A stretch of DNA of 26,256 bases from DATLFI01 sp035524895 (GCA_035524895.1 DATLFI010000159.1:1-26256); one strand, 5' to 3'. Shown: positions 6,921 through 16,332, numbered from the stretch's first letter. The notes: a model not told the origin generated them from the sequence alone. A program made the numbers and translations.

Positions 6921-9248
6921 CTATCGGCTGCCCCACTCCCAGAGCACGAATCGGCTCACGGCGTCGATCTCGTCCTCGGTGAGCAGCCCGCGCATGGGCA
7001 GCATGTCGATGCCGCCGTCGCGCACGAAGCGCGCGATCTCCGCGAGATCGCGCAGGCCGCGCACCGGCGGCGACGACCGATCCGGCGCGCCCTGGCCGGC
7101 GTCGCCGTGACAGGAGGCGCAGTGGCGCGCGTAGACCCCGCGACCCACACCGAGCTGCGCCTGGTCGGGCACGACGCCGGTCGCGGCGTCGGTCGCCGCG
7201 CTCTGTGTGCCCCGCACCTCGTCGCGCGCCTGAGCTCGCTCCTCGCGCGCCGTCACTCGGAGCGCACCGCCCCCCGGCCCGGCCGGCAACGCCAGCGCGA
7301 CCAGCTCGGCCGGATGCTCGCGCGACGACACCGCAATGACGATGTACTGCCGTCCCTCGTGGAGATACGTCATCGGCGCGCCCGACGCGCGCTCCGGCAG
7401 CTCGAGCTCGGCGACCACCTCGCCGGTCGCCTTGTCGTAGGCGCGAAACATCGGGCCGCCCGGATCGCCGCTCAGGTTACCGCTCTCGGCGAGGAAGAGC
7501 AGCGTCTTGGTGACGAGCGGGCTCGGCCGCACGCCCGGCTGGCCCATCGACGCGAAGTCGAGGCCGAGACCCTGCAGGTCGGGGTGCTCGCGGACATAGG
7601 CCGGCGCCGAGCCGATCGCGCGCGACCACACGTGCTCGCCACGGTGGAGGTCGGTGCCGTGGATCACACTCCACGGCGGCCGCAGGATCGGCAGGCCGCG
7701 CGGACCCTGCACGGTCTGGGTGGCGGCCCGAAGATAGCGCCAGTTGGTCTCCTTCGGGTCGGCCGGGCCGAGCGACGCGACCATCGCGGTGTTGCGCGTC
7801 GGCACGAACAGCATGCCGGTATCGGGATCGAACGCGCCGCCGTTCCAGTTCGCGCCGCCGCCGTATCCCGGGTAGACCCAGGTGCCTTGCGTGCCGTCCT
7901 CGACCACCACCGTCGGCGGCGTGTACATCGGGCCACGCACGTAGCGCGACGCGATCGCCAGCGCCTCGGCGCGCAGCTCGGGCGTGAAGTCGATCAGGTC
8001 TTCCTCGTGGTAGCCGAGCCTGCTGTACGGCGGCGGGCGCGTCGGGAACGGCTGCGTCGGCGACGCGCGCTCGCCGGGCACCAAGGACGGCGGCACCGGT
8101 CGCTCCTCGATCGGCCACAGCGGCTCGCCGGTGACGCGGTCGAACACGAACAGCAGCCCCTGCTTGGTGAGCAGCGTCACCGCCGGGACGCGCTCGCCGT
8201 CGCGCACCACGTCGTGGAGGATCGGCGCCGCCGGCAGGTCGTAGTCCCACAGGCCGTGGTGCACCACCTGGAAGTGCCAGCGCGGCTCGCCGGTGCGCGC
8301 GTCGAGGCAGACGATGCTCTCGGAGTAGAGGTTGTCGCCCAGCCGGTGGCCGCCGTAGAAGTCGTGGCTCGGCGTCTCCACCGGCAGGTAGACCAGGCCG
8401 CGCACGAGGTCGGCGCTCATCAGCGTCCACACCCCGGTGTTCCCGGTGTAGCGCCAGGACTCGTCCTCCCAGGTCTCGTTGCCCGGCTCGCCGGCCTGCG
8501 GGATGGTGTGGAACTTCCACAGCAGCTCGCCGGTGCGCGCGTGGTAGCCGCGCACGAAACCGGGCGTCGCCTCCTTGTTGGCCGAGGTGATGTCGGCGAC
8601 CACCTGCGTCACCACCACGTCGCCGACCACGGTCGCCGGCGACGACGAGCCGACGAACGGCACCGGCCGCGGGTCGCCCGGCCCGAGCAACCGCTCGCGC
8701 AGGATCACCGCGCCGTCCTCGCCGAACTCACGATCGGCGCGGCCGGTACGCGCGTCGATCGAGAGCAGCCGGCCGTCGAGCGTGTTGTGGAACAAGCGCT
8801 GCTCGACGCCGTCGGTCCAGTAGGCGAGCGACCGGCTGGTGAGCGCCGGGCTGCGCCCGCCGATGTCGGCCGGCTCCGGCGTGAACACCCACCGCGTCTC
8901 GCCGGTCGCGGGGTCGAGCGCCGCCGCCTCGTGCATGCCCGTCGGCACGTAGAGCACCCCGCCGACGTAGATCGGCGTCGCCTTCAGGTTGACGTCGGGG
9001 CGTTCTCCGATCGGCAGCGACTTCCAACGCCAGGCGATCTCGAGTCGCGCGACGTTGTCGCGGTCGATCTGGTCGAGAGGCGCGTAGCGCGTAAAGCCCG
9101 CGTCGCCACCCCAGGTGTGCCACTCGCCGTGCGGCGCGCCGTGTTGGGCGGAAGCGGCGGCCACGAGCCCGAGCGCGACGCCGGCCGCGAGCGCCGCTGT
9201 CGCGGACGGGAGGCGACACCGACGCCTCGCTCGCTCCACCTCCGTCAT
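6921..9248 (-). CDS. PQQ-dependent dehydrogenase with C-terminal cytochrome c
   Basis: A 775-residue periplasmic quinoprotein. A signal peptide covers about residues 1-34 (basic start, hydrophobic core, cleavage near ASA-QH). The beta-propeller repeats carry the usual quinoprotein W-motif pattern (for example LDPATGETRWVF, ARTGELLWKF, DARTGEPRWHF, DRVTGEPLWPI). VVHHGLWDYDLPAAP and WNGGAFDP resemble the soluble-type glucose/alcohol quinoproteins. The C-terminus is a class I cytochrome c with haem motif CASCH (Cys710, Cys713, His714) and a Met ligand among Met749/Met752 (MLPMRG). Electrons would pass from PQQ to the fused haem and on to a respiratory acceptor. The substrate cannot be told from sequence; glucose, another sugar or an alcohol are all possible. 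It is 3 bp downstream of the lipoprotein gene, so the two are surely co-transcribed. Confidence 0.9.
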   Translation of the reverse strand: MTEVERARRRCRLPSATAALAAGVALGLVAAASAQHGAPHGEWHTWGGDAGFTRYAPLDQIDRDNVARLEIAWRWKSLPIGERPDVNLKATPIYVGGVLYVPTGMHEAAALDPATGETRWVFTPEPADIGGRSPALTSRSLAYWTDGVEQRLFHNTLDGRLLSIDARTGRADREFGEDGAVILRERLLGPGDPRPVPFVGSSSPATVVGDVVVTQVVADITSANKEATPGFVRGYHARTGELLWKFHTIPQAGEPGNETWEDESWRYTGNTGVWTLMSADLVRGLVYLPVETPSHDFYGGHRLGDNLYSESIVCLDARTGEPRWHFQVVHHGLWDYDLPAAPILHDVVRDGERVPAVTLLTKQGLLFVFDRVTGEPLWPIEERPVPPSLVPGERASPTQPFPTRPPPYSRLGYHEEDLIDFTPELRAEALAIASRYVRGPMYTPPTVVVEDGTQGTWVYPGYGGGANWNGGAFDPDTGMLFVPTRNTAMVASLGPADPKETNWRYLRAATQTVQGPRGLPILRPPWSVIHGTDLHRGEHVWSRAIGSAPAYVREHPDLQGLGLDFASMGQPGVRPSPLVTKTLLFLAESGNLSGDPGGPMFRAYDKATGEVVAELELPERASGAPMTYLHEGRQYIVIAVSSREHPAELVALALPAGPGGGALRVTAREERAQARDEVRGTQSAATDAATGVVPDQAQLGVGRGVYARHCASCHGDAGQGAPDRSSPPVRGLRDLAEIARFVRDGGIDMLPMRGLLTEDEIDAVSRFVLWEWGSR

Positions 9249-9251
9249 CGG

Positions 9252-10562
9252 CTACCCCTCCGGGAAACCCGGTAGCCCCGCCTCGACCTCGACACCGAAG
9301 CTGCGGATGGCGAGCGCGGTCATGGAGTAGCCGCCGACGGTGAACACGACCTCGATCAGCCGCTGCGGGTCGTGCGACGCGGCTGATGCAGCCCAGGTGG
9401 CGTCGGAGACGAACGCCTCGCGACGCAGCTCGTCCGCGGCGCGCAGCAGCGCGGCCTGCTCGGCGGTCCAGCCCGGCGCGTCGGGGCCGGCCGCGACCCG
9501 CGCGATCTCCTCGTCGCCGAGACCCGCGGCGCGCGCCGCGCCGCTGTAGTGCGCCCAGAGGTATTCGGCGCGCAGGTTCCAGGCGGTGCGCAGGATCAGC
9601 AGCGCCCGGTCTTGCGGCGGCAGGCCCGACTCGCCCGCCAGGTAGCGAAACAGCGTCCCCAGCGGCGCGAAGAGCTGCGGGTGGTGGACCAGCGTCGCGT
9701 GCAGGTTCGGCGCCGTGCCGTCCTCTCTCAGCACCGGCGCGAGCAAGGCCCGCTGCTCGTCGCTCCACCCTTCCGGGCCGAGTGCCGGCAGCCGACCGCG
9801 CGCTACGTCCGAGGCCGGTCGACCCGCCACGTCCGGCAACGGCAGGCCCTCGGGCAGCCGGTGCTCGAGACCCGGATCGAGCTGCACGCCGAGCGTGTTG
9901 AGCGCCATCGACACGAGCTGGTACTGGCCCGCGGTGAACAGCGCCTCCATCACCTGCTGCTCGGAGTACTGCGCGCGCAGCGCCGACCAGGTGGCGTCGG
10001 AGATCTTCGCGTCGTAGCGCAGCTCGTCGGTCATGCGCAGCAGCGCGCGCTCGAAGTCGCTCCAGCCGGGCGCGTCGGGACCCTCGGCGATGCGCCGGAT
10101 CTCCTCGACCGTCATGCCCGCGCTCTCCTCGGCGATGCGCGCGTGCTGCGCCCACTCGTACTCCGACTGGCACAGCCAGCCCATGCGCAGCATCACGATC
10201 TCGCGCTCGCGCGCGGGCAGGCTCGAGCCGTTGAGCACGAAGCGCCCGAAGCCCGACCACTGCTCGTAGAGCTCGGGGTGGTGCGCGAGAGTCCTATAGA
10301 TGTTGAAGTCAGGCCGGCTAGCCAGCATCGCGACCTGCGCCGCGCTGCGACCCTCCTCGGCGACCGGCAGCAGGCGCGGCGTGGTCGGTCGCGGCGAGAA
10401 GGTGCCCGACTCCATCGTCGCGTCGGCGGCCGTCTCCGCGGACGGCTCGCTGCGAGGCTCGCCCTCGGCGGACCGGCGACCGCAGCCAGCGCTCAGCCCC
10501 AAAACCACCACCAGCGCCACCAGCGCGCCCCGTGCAGCGGCGACTCTCGATGACTCGCGCAT
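9252..10562 (-). CDS. Lipoprotein with two CMD/AhpD-like domains
   Basis: A 436-residue protein made of two tandem carboxymuconolactone-decarboxylase-like (AhpD fold) units. Unit 1 has HHPELYEQW...LPAREREIVMLRMGW...SEYEWAQH and unit 2 has HHPQLFAPL...LPPQDRALLILRTAW...AEYLWAHY. Each has the DAPGW turn and a closing FTxGxYxxxxxALxxxGVxxxxGL block, so the gene looks like an internal duplication. Unit 1 keeps Glu-x-x-W-x-x-His, while in unit 2 the trailing residues are HY. The AhpD CxxC pair is absent, so disulfide chemistry like AhpD is unlikely. I chose the ATG at 10562 because it follows GGAGGAG and gives a clean lipoprotein signal with lipobox LSAGC (Cys27). The frame is open further upstream to 10745, but that part does not look coding. 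It is the first gene of a unit with the PQQ dehydrogenase. Its activity is unknown; attack on a cyclic or lactone substrate is a guess. Confidence 0.85.
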   Translation of the reverse strand: MRESSRVAAARGALVALVVVLGLSAGCGRRSAEGEPRSEPSAETAADATMESGTFSPRPTTPRLLPVAEEGRSAAQVAMLASRPDFNIYRTLAHHPELYEQWSGFGRFVLNGSSLPAREREIVMLRMGWLCQSEYEWAQHARIAEESAGMTVEEIRRIAEGPDAPGWSDFERALLRMTDELRYDAKISDATWSALRAQYSEQQVMEALFTAGQYQLVSMALNTLGVQLDPGLEHRLPEGLPLPDVAGRPASDVARGRLPALGPEGWSDEQRALLAPVLREDGTAPNLHATLVHHPQLFAPLGTLFRYLAGESGLPPQDRALLILRTAWNLRAEYLWAHYSGAARAAGLGDEEIARVAAGPDAPGWTAEQAALLRAADELRREAFVSDATWAASAASHDPQRLIEVVFTVGGYSMTALAIRSFGVEVEAGLPGFPEG

Positions 10563-10577
10563 AGCTCCTCCTCCACT

Positions 10578-10607
10578 ACTCCGGCACCACTCCGGCACCA
10601 CTCGGCA
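10578..10607. repeat. Tandem 11-bp repeat in a 5' leader
   Basis: ACTCCGGCACC occurs twice head to tail at 10578-10588 and 10589-10599, followed by a partial third copy ACTCGGCA at 10600-10607. It lies just upstream of the lipoprotein/PQQ dehydrogenase unit, between a possible -10 and the ribosome site. It may be a protein-binding repeat or simple slippage. Confidence 0.6.
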
Positions 10608-10631
10608 ACGTCTCGGAAGGGCGCTGCGCTG

Positions 10632-10657
10632 ATTATCGTCCAACCTTCGCTCGAAGG
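10632..10657 (-). promoter_or_regulatory. Possible -10 box and palindrome for the PQQ-DH unit
   Basis: On the minus strand GATAAT (10637-10632) matches 5 of 6 bases of the -10 consensus. It would start transcription about 60 bp before the lipoprotein ATG. The palindrome CCTTCG-CT-CGAAGG at 10644-10657 lies in its spacer region. No good -35 box is visible at 17-18 bp, so an activator or alternative sigma factor may be needed. The call rests on pattern alone. Confidence 0.3.
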
Positions 10658-10807
10658 CGCCCACGATCCAGGGACATCGTTCGGACCCTCGACCTCCCCG
10701 CCCCGCCACCACACCGACTCCTCCTGTAACCAAAGACTCCCCCAACAGTCATCTCTCCGGGATCACGTCGACCCACCAAGACCCGTGCCCGCCGGGAGAA
10801 CCTGACG

Positions 10808-13213
10808 ATGACCAAGGACCTTCGTCTCGCCCTCCGCAACCTGCTGCGCGCTCCCGGCCTCGCGCTGACCGCCGTGCTGACGCTCGCGGTCGGCATCGGC
10901 GGCGCGACGGCGATGTACAGCGCGCTGCGAGCGCTAGTGGTGCACCCGTTCGACTTCCCGGAGTCCCACGAGCTGGTGCAGGTGTGGTCGGGGGACGGCT
11001 GGCCGCTGTCGGCGGCCGACTTCCTCGACCTCCACGAGCAATCGACCTCGTTCGAGTCGTTCGGCGTGTACACGCCCGGCTCGGTCAACGTCGGCGCCGA
11101 GAACGCGCGGGCAGTGACCGGGCTCAACTGCACCGCGGAGGTGCTCGACTCGTACGGCGTGCGCCCGCAGCTCGGGCGCTGGTTGGAGCCGGACGACACC
11201 GTCGAGGGCGCGTCGCCGGTAGCGGTGATCGGTCACGGCCTGTGGCAGGACGTTTTCGCCGGCGACCCCGACGTCGTCGGCCGCGCCGTGCGGCTCAATG
11301 GTGGCGACGTCACGGTGGTCGGCGTGATGCCGGCCGAGTTCGAGTTCGCCGGTCCCTGGGTGCGTACCTCGAACGTGCAGGTGTGGCTGCCGCTCTCGCT
11401 CGAGGCGCGGCGCACCGAACGCGACAGCCACTGGCTGTCGGGCATCGCGCGGCTGCGACCGGACGTCACGGTGGAGACCGCGCTCGCCGAGATCCAGGGC
11501 ATCGGCGTCCAGCTCTCGAAGCTCTACCCCAACAGCAACACCCACAAGAAGTTCCTGGTGCGCTCGCTGCACGAGGAGATGACCCGCCGGGTCGGCTCGC
11601 AGGTGTGGCTGCTGTTCGGCGCCACCGCGCTGGTGCTGCTGGTCGCCTGCGCCAACGTCGCGAGCATGCTGCTGGCACGCAGCGCCAAGCGCCACGCCGA
11701 GCTCGGCGTGCGCGTGGCGCTGGGCGCCACCCGCAGCGACCTCGCGCGCCTGGCGCTCGCCGAGAGCCTGGTGCTGGCGCTCTCGGGCGTCGCCTGCGGC
11801 TTGGCGGTGGCCTACGGCGGCGTCGCGCTGCTGCGCGGTCTGGTGCCGGTGAGCGAGGCGCGCGCCGCGGCGATGACGGTCGACGGCGGCGTGCTGCTCT
11901 TTGCGCTGAGCGCGAGCCTGCTGGCCGCGCTGCTCACCGGGCTGCTGCCGGCATACGCCGCGATGCGTACGTCCGCCTCGACCATCGTGCGCGACGACAC
12001 GCGCGGCGGCGTCGGCTCGCGCTCCAGGCACCGCGCGCTACGCACGCTGGTGATCGCGCAGGTGGCGGTGGCTTTCGTGCTGGCGATCGGCGCCGCGCTG
12101 TTCTCCTCGGCGTACCTGAAGCTGCTCGCCGAGAACCAGGTGCTGTCGACCGAGCACGTGCTCTCCGCCAGGGTCAACCTCCGCGGGGACCGCTACGAAG
12201 AGGACCAGACGCGGGTGACGACCTGGGAGCAGATCGTCGAGCGGCTCGAAGGCCTTCCCGGCGTGAGCGCGGTGGGACTCACCTCGAAGCTGCCGCTCGA
12301 AGGCGGCAGCAACACCAGCGCGCTGGTCAACGACGAGGTCTACGACCCGGCGGCGCAGCGCCTGCTGGTCGAGCGCACGTCGGTCACCGAGGGCTACTTC
12401 GAGACCATGGGCGTGACACTCCTGCAGGGGCGCAACCTGACGCCGCAGGACGACATGAACGAGGAAGGCTTGCTCGGCGTGGTGGTCAACCGCACCATGG
12501 TCGAGAAGGCGTGGCCCGACAAGGATCCGATCGGCCAGGTGTTTCGCGCCAACATGCCCGAGAACCCGTGGTACACCGCCACCGTGGTCGGCGTGGTCGA
12601 GGACGTGCGCCAGTGGGGCGCGGGCGAGAAGGTCCAGCCCGAGATGTACACCACGCCGCCGCGCCACTGGGGCAACGTGGTCCACGTCAACGTGCGCTCG
12701 AGCAAGCCGGCAGCAGCGCTGGCGCCGCAGGTGCGCGCCGAGATCGCGCACATCGACTCCGAGCTCGCGCTCGAGAACGTGCGCACGCTCGAGCAACTGG
12801 TGCTCGACGCGACCAAAGGTCAACGCGCCACCGCCACGCTGGTCAACGTCTTCATGGCCATCGCGCTCGCGCTGGTCGCGGTCGGCCTCTACGGCACCCT
12901 GTCCTTCCACGTCGCGCGCCGCACCCGCGAGACCGGGCTGCGCATGGCCGTCGGCGCCGGCCGCGGCGACGTGCTGCGCCTGATGCTCGGCCAGGGGCTG
13001 CGTTGGGTGGCGGTCGGCGTCGTGCTCGGCGTCGGCGGCGCCTTTGCACTCTCGCGCGTGCTCGAGAAGCTGGTCTACGGCATGGACGGCCTCACCGCCC
13101 CGCCGCTGCTCCTCGCCACATCAGCGGTCGCGCTCGCTGCGCTCCTGGCGTGTTGGCTGCCGGCGCGGCGGGCGGCGCGGCTCGATCCGATCGTGGCGTT
13201 GCGGCTGGACTGA
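10808..13213 (+). CDS. ADOP-type ABC transporter permease (MacB/FtsX fold)
   Basis: An 801-residue permease with the duplicated MacB-PCD/FtsX layout of the Acidobacterial Duplicated Orphan Permease family. A first membrane helix lies near residues 14-38 (LLRAPGLALTAVLTLAVGIG). It is followed by a periplasmic MacB-type domain with the typical LGRWLEPDD...VAVIGHGLWQDVFAGDPDVVGR string. An FtsX block comes next (LLFGATALVLLVACANVASMLLARS and two more helices), then a second periplasmic part and a final FtsX block (GLYGTLSFHVARRTRETGLRMAVGAG) ending in PARRAARLDPIVALRLD. A GGAG site lies upstream of the ATG. Such proteins normally work with a MacB-like ATPase, but none is beside it, as is usual for orphans. 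Export of a peptide, lipid or drug is possible; the substrate is unknown. Confidence 0.92.
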   Translation: MTKDLRLALRNLLRAPGLALTAVLTLAVGIGGATAMYSALRALVVHPFDFPESHELVQVWSGDGWPLSAADFLDLHEQSTSFESFGVYTPGSVNVGAENARAVTGLNCTAEVLDSYGVRPQLGRWLEPDDTVEGASPVAVIGHGLWQDVFAGDPDVVGRAVRLNGGDVTVVGVMPAEFEFAGPWVRTSNVQVWLPLSLEARRTERDSHWLSGIARLRPDVTVETALAEIQGIGVQLSKLYPNSNTHKKFLVRSLHEEMTRRVGSQVWLLFGATALVLLVACANVASMLLARSAKRHAELGVRVALGATRSDLARLALAESLVLALSGVACGLAVAYGGVALLRGLVPVSEARAAAMTVDGGVLLFALSASLLAALLTGLLPAYAAMRTSASTIVRDDTRGGVGSRSRHRALRTLVIAQVAVAFVLAIGAALFSSAYLKLLAENQVLSTEHVLSARVNLRGDRYEEDQTRVTTWEQIVERLEGLPGVSAVGLTSKLPLEGGSNTSALVNDEVYDPAAQRLLVERTSVTEGYFETMGVTLLQGRNLTPQDDMNEEGLLGVVVNRTMVEKAWPDKDPIGQVFRANMPENPWYTATVVGVVEDVRQWGAGEKVQPEMYTTPPRHWGNVVHVNVRSSKPAAALAPQVRAEIAHIDSELALENVRTLEQLVLDATKGQRATATLVNVFMAIALALVAVGLYGTLSFHVARRTRETGLRMAVGAGRGDVLRLMLGQGLRWVAVGVVLGVGGAFALSRVLEKLVYGMDGLTAPPLLLATSAVALAALLACWLPARRAARLDPIVALRLD

Positions 13214-13290
13214 GCCCTCTGGGAGCGTGGGCTGCCACTCGCGCATGGGCGGGCGCGTGCCCACAGGCTACGCTGGCGACGAGCGCGCTC

Positions 13291-16245
13291 TCAGTGCTCG
13301 GCGAGGAGCGACTCGAGCTTCGCGAGATCCACCGGCTTGACCAGGTGGAGGTCGAAGCCGGCCTGCTGCGAGCGCTCGCGATCAGAGTCCTGACCCCAAC
13401 CGGTGACCGCCACCAGCAGCACGTCGCGACCCCACGGCTCCGAGCGGATCCGCCGCGCCGCCTCGTAGCCGTCGAGCCTCGGCATGCCGAGGTCGAGCAG
13501 GATCACGTCCGGTCGGAAGCGGGCGGCCGCCGCCAACGCCTCGAGCCCGTCGTGAGCCGTCTCGGTCTGGTGACCGAGCAGGCCGAGGAGCTCGGCGAGG
13601 CTGGTGGCGGAGTCGCGGTTGTCGTCGACCACCAGGATGCGTCGCGGACGCGCCGCCGCAGCGGGCTGGCGCGCCTCCTCCGGCACCTCCGCAATCGGCG
13701 AGCGAGCGACCGGCAGCCGCACCACGAACTCGCTGCCGCGGCCGATCCCTTCGCTCCGCGCCTCGACGGAGCCGCCGTGCATCTCCACGAGCGTGCGCAC
13801 CAGCGACAGCCCGATGCCGAGGCCGCTCTTTGGCTGCAGCAGCGAGCGGTCCGACTCGCTGAACACGTCGAAGATGCGCGGCAGGAGATCGGCGGGGATG
13901 CCGACGCCGTCGTCGCGCACCACCACCTCGACCCGCTCGTCCTTGCGCTCCGCAGAGAGCACGATGCGGCCGCCGGGCTCGGTGAACTTCGCTGCGTTGT
14001 GCAGGAGGTTCGAGAGCACCTGCGACAGTCGCACCGGATCGCCCTCGACCCACACCGGCTGGGAGGGCAGTCGCACCACCAGCTCGTGGCCGTGCTCGGC
14101 GATCACCGGCGCCACGGTCTCCTCGGCCTGCCGCACCACCTCGGGCAGCGGCACGAGGTCGGTGTGCAGGTGGATCCTGCCGCGGCTGATGCGGCTGAGG
14201 TCGAGCAGGTCGTCGATCAGCCGGACCATCTGCGCGAGCTGGCGCTCCATGAGTGCCCGCGCCCGCTCGGTGGCGTCCGGGGCGCCGGCAGCGAGGCGGA
14301 TCAGCTCGAGGCCGTTGCGCAGCGGCGCGAGCGGGCTGCGCAGCTCGTGCGCGAGGGTGGCGAGGAAATGGTCCTTGCGATGGTCGGCCTCGCGCAGAGC
14401 CTCCTCCATCTCCATGCGCTGCGTGATGTCGAAGCCCGCCGACTGCGCTTCGGTCCAGCGGCCGTGCTCGTCGAAGGCGAGCGCGCGGTTGGTCCACAGC
14501 GTCCAGCGCTCGCCGTCCGCGGTGTGGACGCGGTTCTCGATGCGGATCTCGGGTGACTCGGGGGAGAGCCGGGCCAGCAGCTCCTCCACGCGGCGCCGGT
14601 CCTCGCCGTGCACGAAGCTCCACAGGCTGGTGCCCGCGAAGCCCTCGCCGGTCGCGCCACGCGCGCGCGCGTACGCGTCATTCGCGAACAGGATCGTGCC
14701 GTCGGCGCGGAAGCGGCAGACCATCTCGGCCTGGCTCTCGACGATGGCGCGGTACCGCTGCTCGCTATCGCGCAGCTCCTGCTCGACCTGCCGCTGCTCC
14801 GACACGTCGATGGTCGAGCCGCAGTAGCCCAGCAGCTCGTCGGAGGGTCCGAAGCGCGGGCTGCCGACCGATCGCATCCAGCGGTACGCGCCGTCGTGAC
14901 GGCGGAAGCGCATCTCAGCGTCGAAAGTGCCGCGACGCGCGAGGGCGCGCTCGTAGGCGCCGATGTAGTGGTCGAGGTCGTCGGTGTGCACGAAGCGCAT
15001 CCAGCCGTCGCCGTGCACCTCCTCGGCCGAGGCCCCCACGAACTCGCGGTACGTGAGGTTCACGAACTCGCAGCCCTCGAGCCCGGTGACCCAGATCAGC
15101 ACCGGCGAGCTGTCGGCGAGGATGCGGAAACGCTCCTCGCCCTCGCGGAGCGCCGCTTCCGCCCGCATCCGGTCGGTGATGTCGATCGCCATGCCGCCGA
15201 CCCAGCCCGCGCGGCCGTCGGGCCCGGGCATCGGGAACTTGCTGATCAGCGAGTGGTGCACGACGCCGTCGGCGTGTTCCAGGGTCTCCACGGTCTGGAC
15301 ACCCGCCTCGCTCTCCAGCGCGCGACGATCGTTCTCCCGGAACACCGACGCGACCTCTGGAGGGAAGATCTCCTCGTCGGTGCGGCCGAGGATCGCAGGC
15401 CGCCCGGCGCAGAAGGCGTGCTGCGCGGCGTCGTTGACGTACACGTATCGTCCTTGCAGGTCCTTGATCCACGCCAGGCCGGGGAGCTGCTCCATGAAAC
15501 GCGCGAAACGCTCTCCGCTGGGGATCTCCTCGTCCCCCAGGGCAGATCCCGCCGCCACCGTCTCGGCCCCGGCTCGCGGCGCCACATGGTCGTCGCGCCG
15601 TTCCCTCGCGCGGACGCCGGCGATCGCGGCGGCGACGAAGCCGGCGACGAGCGAAAGGAAGGTCTGGTCGGCGCCAGTCGCCCGCGATCGCGGGCTCCCA
15701 CCGGCGACCAGGAACCCGAGCAGGTCGCCGTCGACCGGCGCGATCATCGGCACCACGTGGCACCGGCCGGCGGTTGCGGGTTCCGAAAGTCCGGCTGTGC
15801 CTGGCGGGACCGGCAGTGCTTCGATTTGCAGCACGAGCGTCGTCGGTTGCCCGAGGTCGGCGGCTTCGCGAAGGCCGTCGAGGAGCGACGCCGATCCCGC
15901 GCGCGCGGTAACGCCCGGCACGGCGTCGCCTGGAGCCGGATCCAGCCACGACCCGTCGAGCTCGGCGAGCCACCGCCCCGGCGCTCCTTGGGCTGGCGTC
16001 CCCGACGCAACCAACCGGAGACGCCGCCGCCCCTGCCCGCTCGGCGCGCTCTCTAGGAGGTAGAAGCCCGCGCACAAGGGAGACCAGGAGCTCGCGCTGA
16101 GCGCTGCCGCGGCGAGCTCACAAGCTCGGTCGGCAGTCTCCGCTCGCGCCGTCGCCTCCGTCAACGAGCGAAGAGTGTCGAGACGATTGTCCCTACGCCT
16201 ACGGCTGTCCCTACGGCCGCCCTCGCGAACGTGCCTGCGCTGCAT
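13291..16245 (-). CDS. GAF/PAS hybrid sensor histidine kinase with receiver
   Basis: A hybrid two-component sensor of about 984 residues with no membrane segment, so a soluble sensor. In order (numbering from a GTG one codon upstream at 16248) it has a GAF-like domain at about 25-215 and three PAS/PAC units at about 245-370, 375-490 and 495-620. HisKA follows with phospho-acceptor His634 in FLATLAHELRSPLAPL. The ATPase domain has NLLHNAAKF, VRDDGVGIP and SGLGIGLSLV. The C-terminal receiver has phospho-acceptor Asp919 in VILLDLGMPRLDGYEA and the VVDDN acidic pair. All catalytic motifs look intact. No response regulator or output gene is adjacent, so phosphotransfer to an unlinked partner is expected. 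The ATG at 16245 follows a G-rich stretch; the GTG at 16248 is equally possible. Histidine kinase and permease are convergent, with 77 bp between them. Confidence 0.93.
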   Translation of the reverse strand: MQRRHVREGGRRDSRRRRDNRLDTLRSLTEATARAETADRACELAAAALSASSWSPLCAGFYLLESAPSGQGRRRLRLVASGTPAQGAPGRWLAELDGSWLDPAPGDAVPGVTARAGSASLLDGLREAADLGQPTTLVLQIEALPVPPGTAGLSEPATAGRCHVVPMIAPVDGDLLGFLVAGGSPRSRATGADQTFLSLVAGFVAAAIAGVRARERRDDHVAPRAGAETVAAGSALGDEEIPSGERFARFMEQLPGLAWIKDLQGRYVYVNDAAQHAFCAGRPAILGRTDEEIFPPEVASVFRENDRRALESEAGVQTVETLEHADGVVHHSLISKFPMPGPDGRAGWVGGMAIDITDRMRAEAALREGEERFRILADSSPVLIWVTGLEGCEFVNLTYREFVGASAEEVHGDGWMRFVHTDDLDHYIGAYERALARRGTFDAEMRFRRHDGAYRWMRSVGSPRFGPSDELLGYCGSTIDVSEQRQVEQELRDSEQRYRAIVESQAEMVCRFRADGTILFANDAYARARGATGEGFAGTSLWSFVHGEDRRRVEELLARLSPESPEIRIENRVHTADGERWTLWTNRALAFDEHGRWTEAQSAGFDITQRMEMEEALREADHRKDHFLATLAHELRSPLAPLRNGLELIRLAAGAPDATERARALMERQLAQMVRLIDDLLDLSRISRGRIHLHTDLVPLPEVVRQAEETVAPVIAEHGHELVVRLPSQPVWVEGDPVRLSQVLSNLLHNAAKFTEPGGRIVLSAERKDERVEVVVRDDGVGIPADLLPRIFDVFSESDRSLLQPKSGLGIGLSLVRTLVEMHGGSVEARSEGIGRGSEFVVRLPVARSPIAEVPEEARQPAAAARPRRILVVDDNRDSATSLAELLGLLGHQTETAHDGLEALAAAARFRPDVILLDLGMPRLDGYEAARRIRSEPWGRDVLLVAVTGWGQDSDRERSQQAGFDLHLVKPVDLAKLESLLAEH

Positions 16246-16332
16246 CACCCCCGAATCCTACTGGCGGCAGCGCTGTCCGCGGGGAATCGGCGGGGGCGGC
16301 TACTGCCGACGGATCGCGACCTATCCAGATAG

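Noticed and set aside
6900..9275. Plus-strand open frame of 791 codons opposite the PQQ dehydrogenase
   Set aside because: Low-complexity Arg/Ala/His translation; shadow of a clear quinoprotein.
10563..10745. Longer N-terminus of the CMD lipoprotein
   Set aside because: It would bury a good lipoprotein signal and GGAGGAG site inside the protein, and the extra residues look non-coding.
13214..13290. Terminator between permease and histidine kinase
   Set aside because: Only a 5-bp stem (TGGGC/GCCCA) without a T-run; too weak to call.
10984..14556. Plus-strand open frame of 1190 codons
   Set aside because: It runs across both the permease (other frame) and the antisense of the histidine kinase, so it cannot be one gene.
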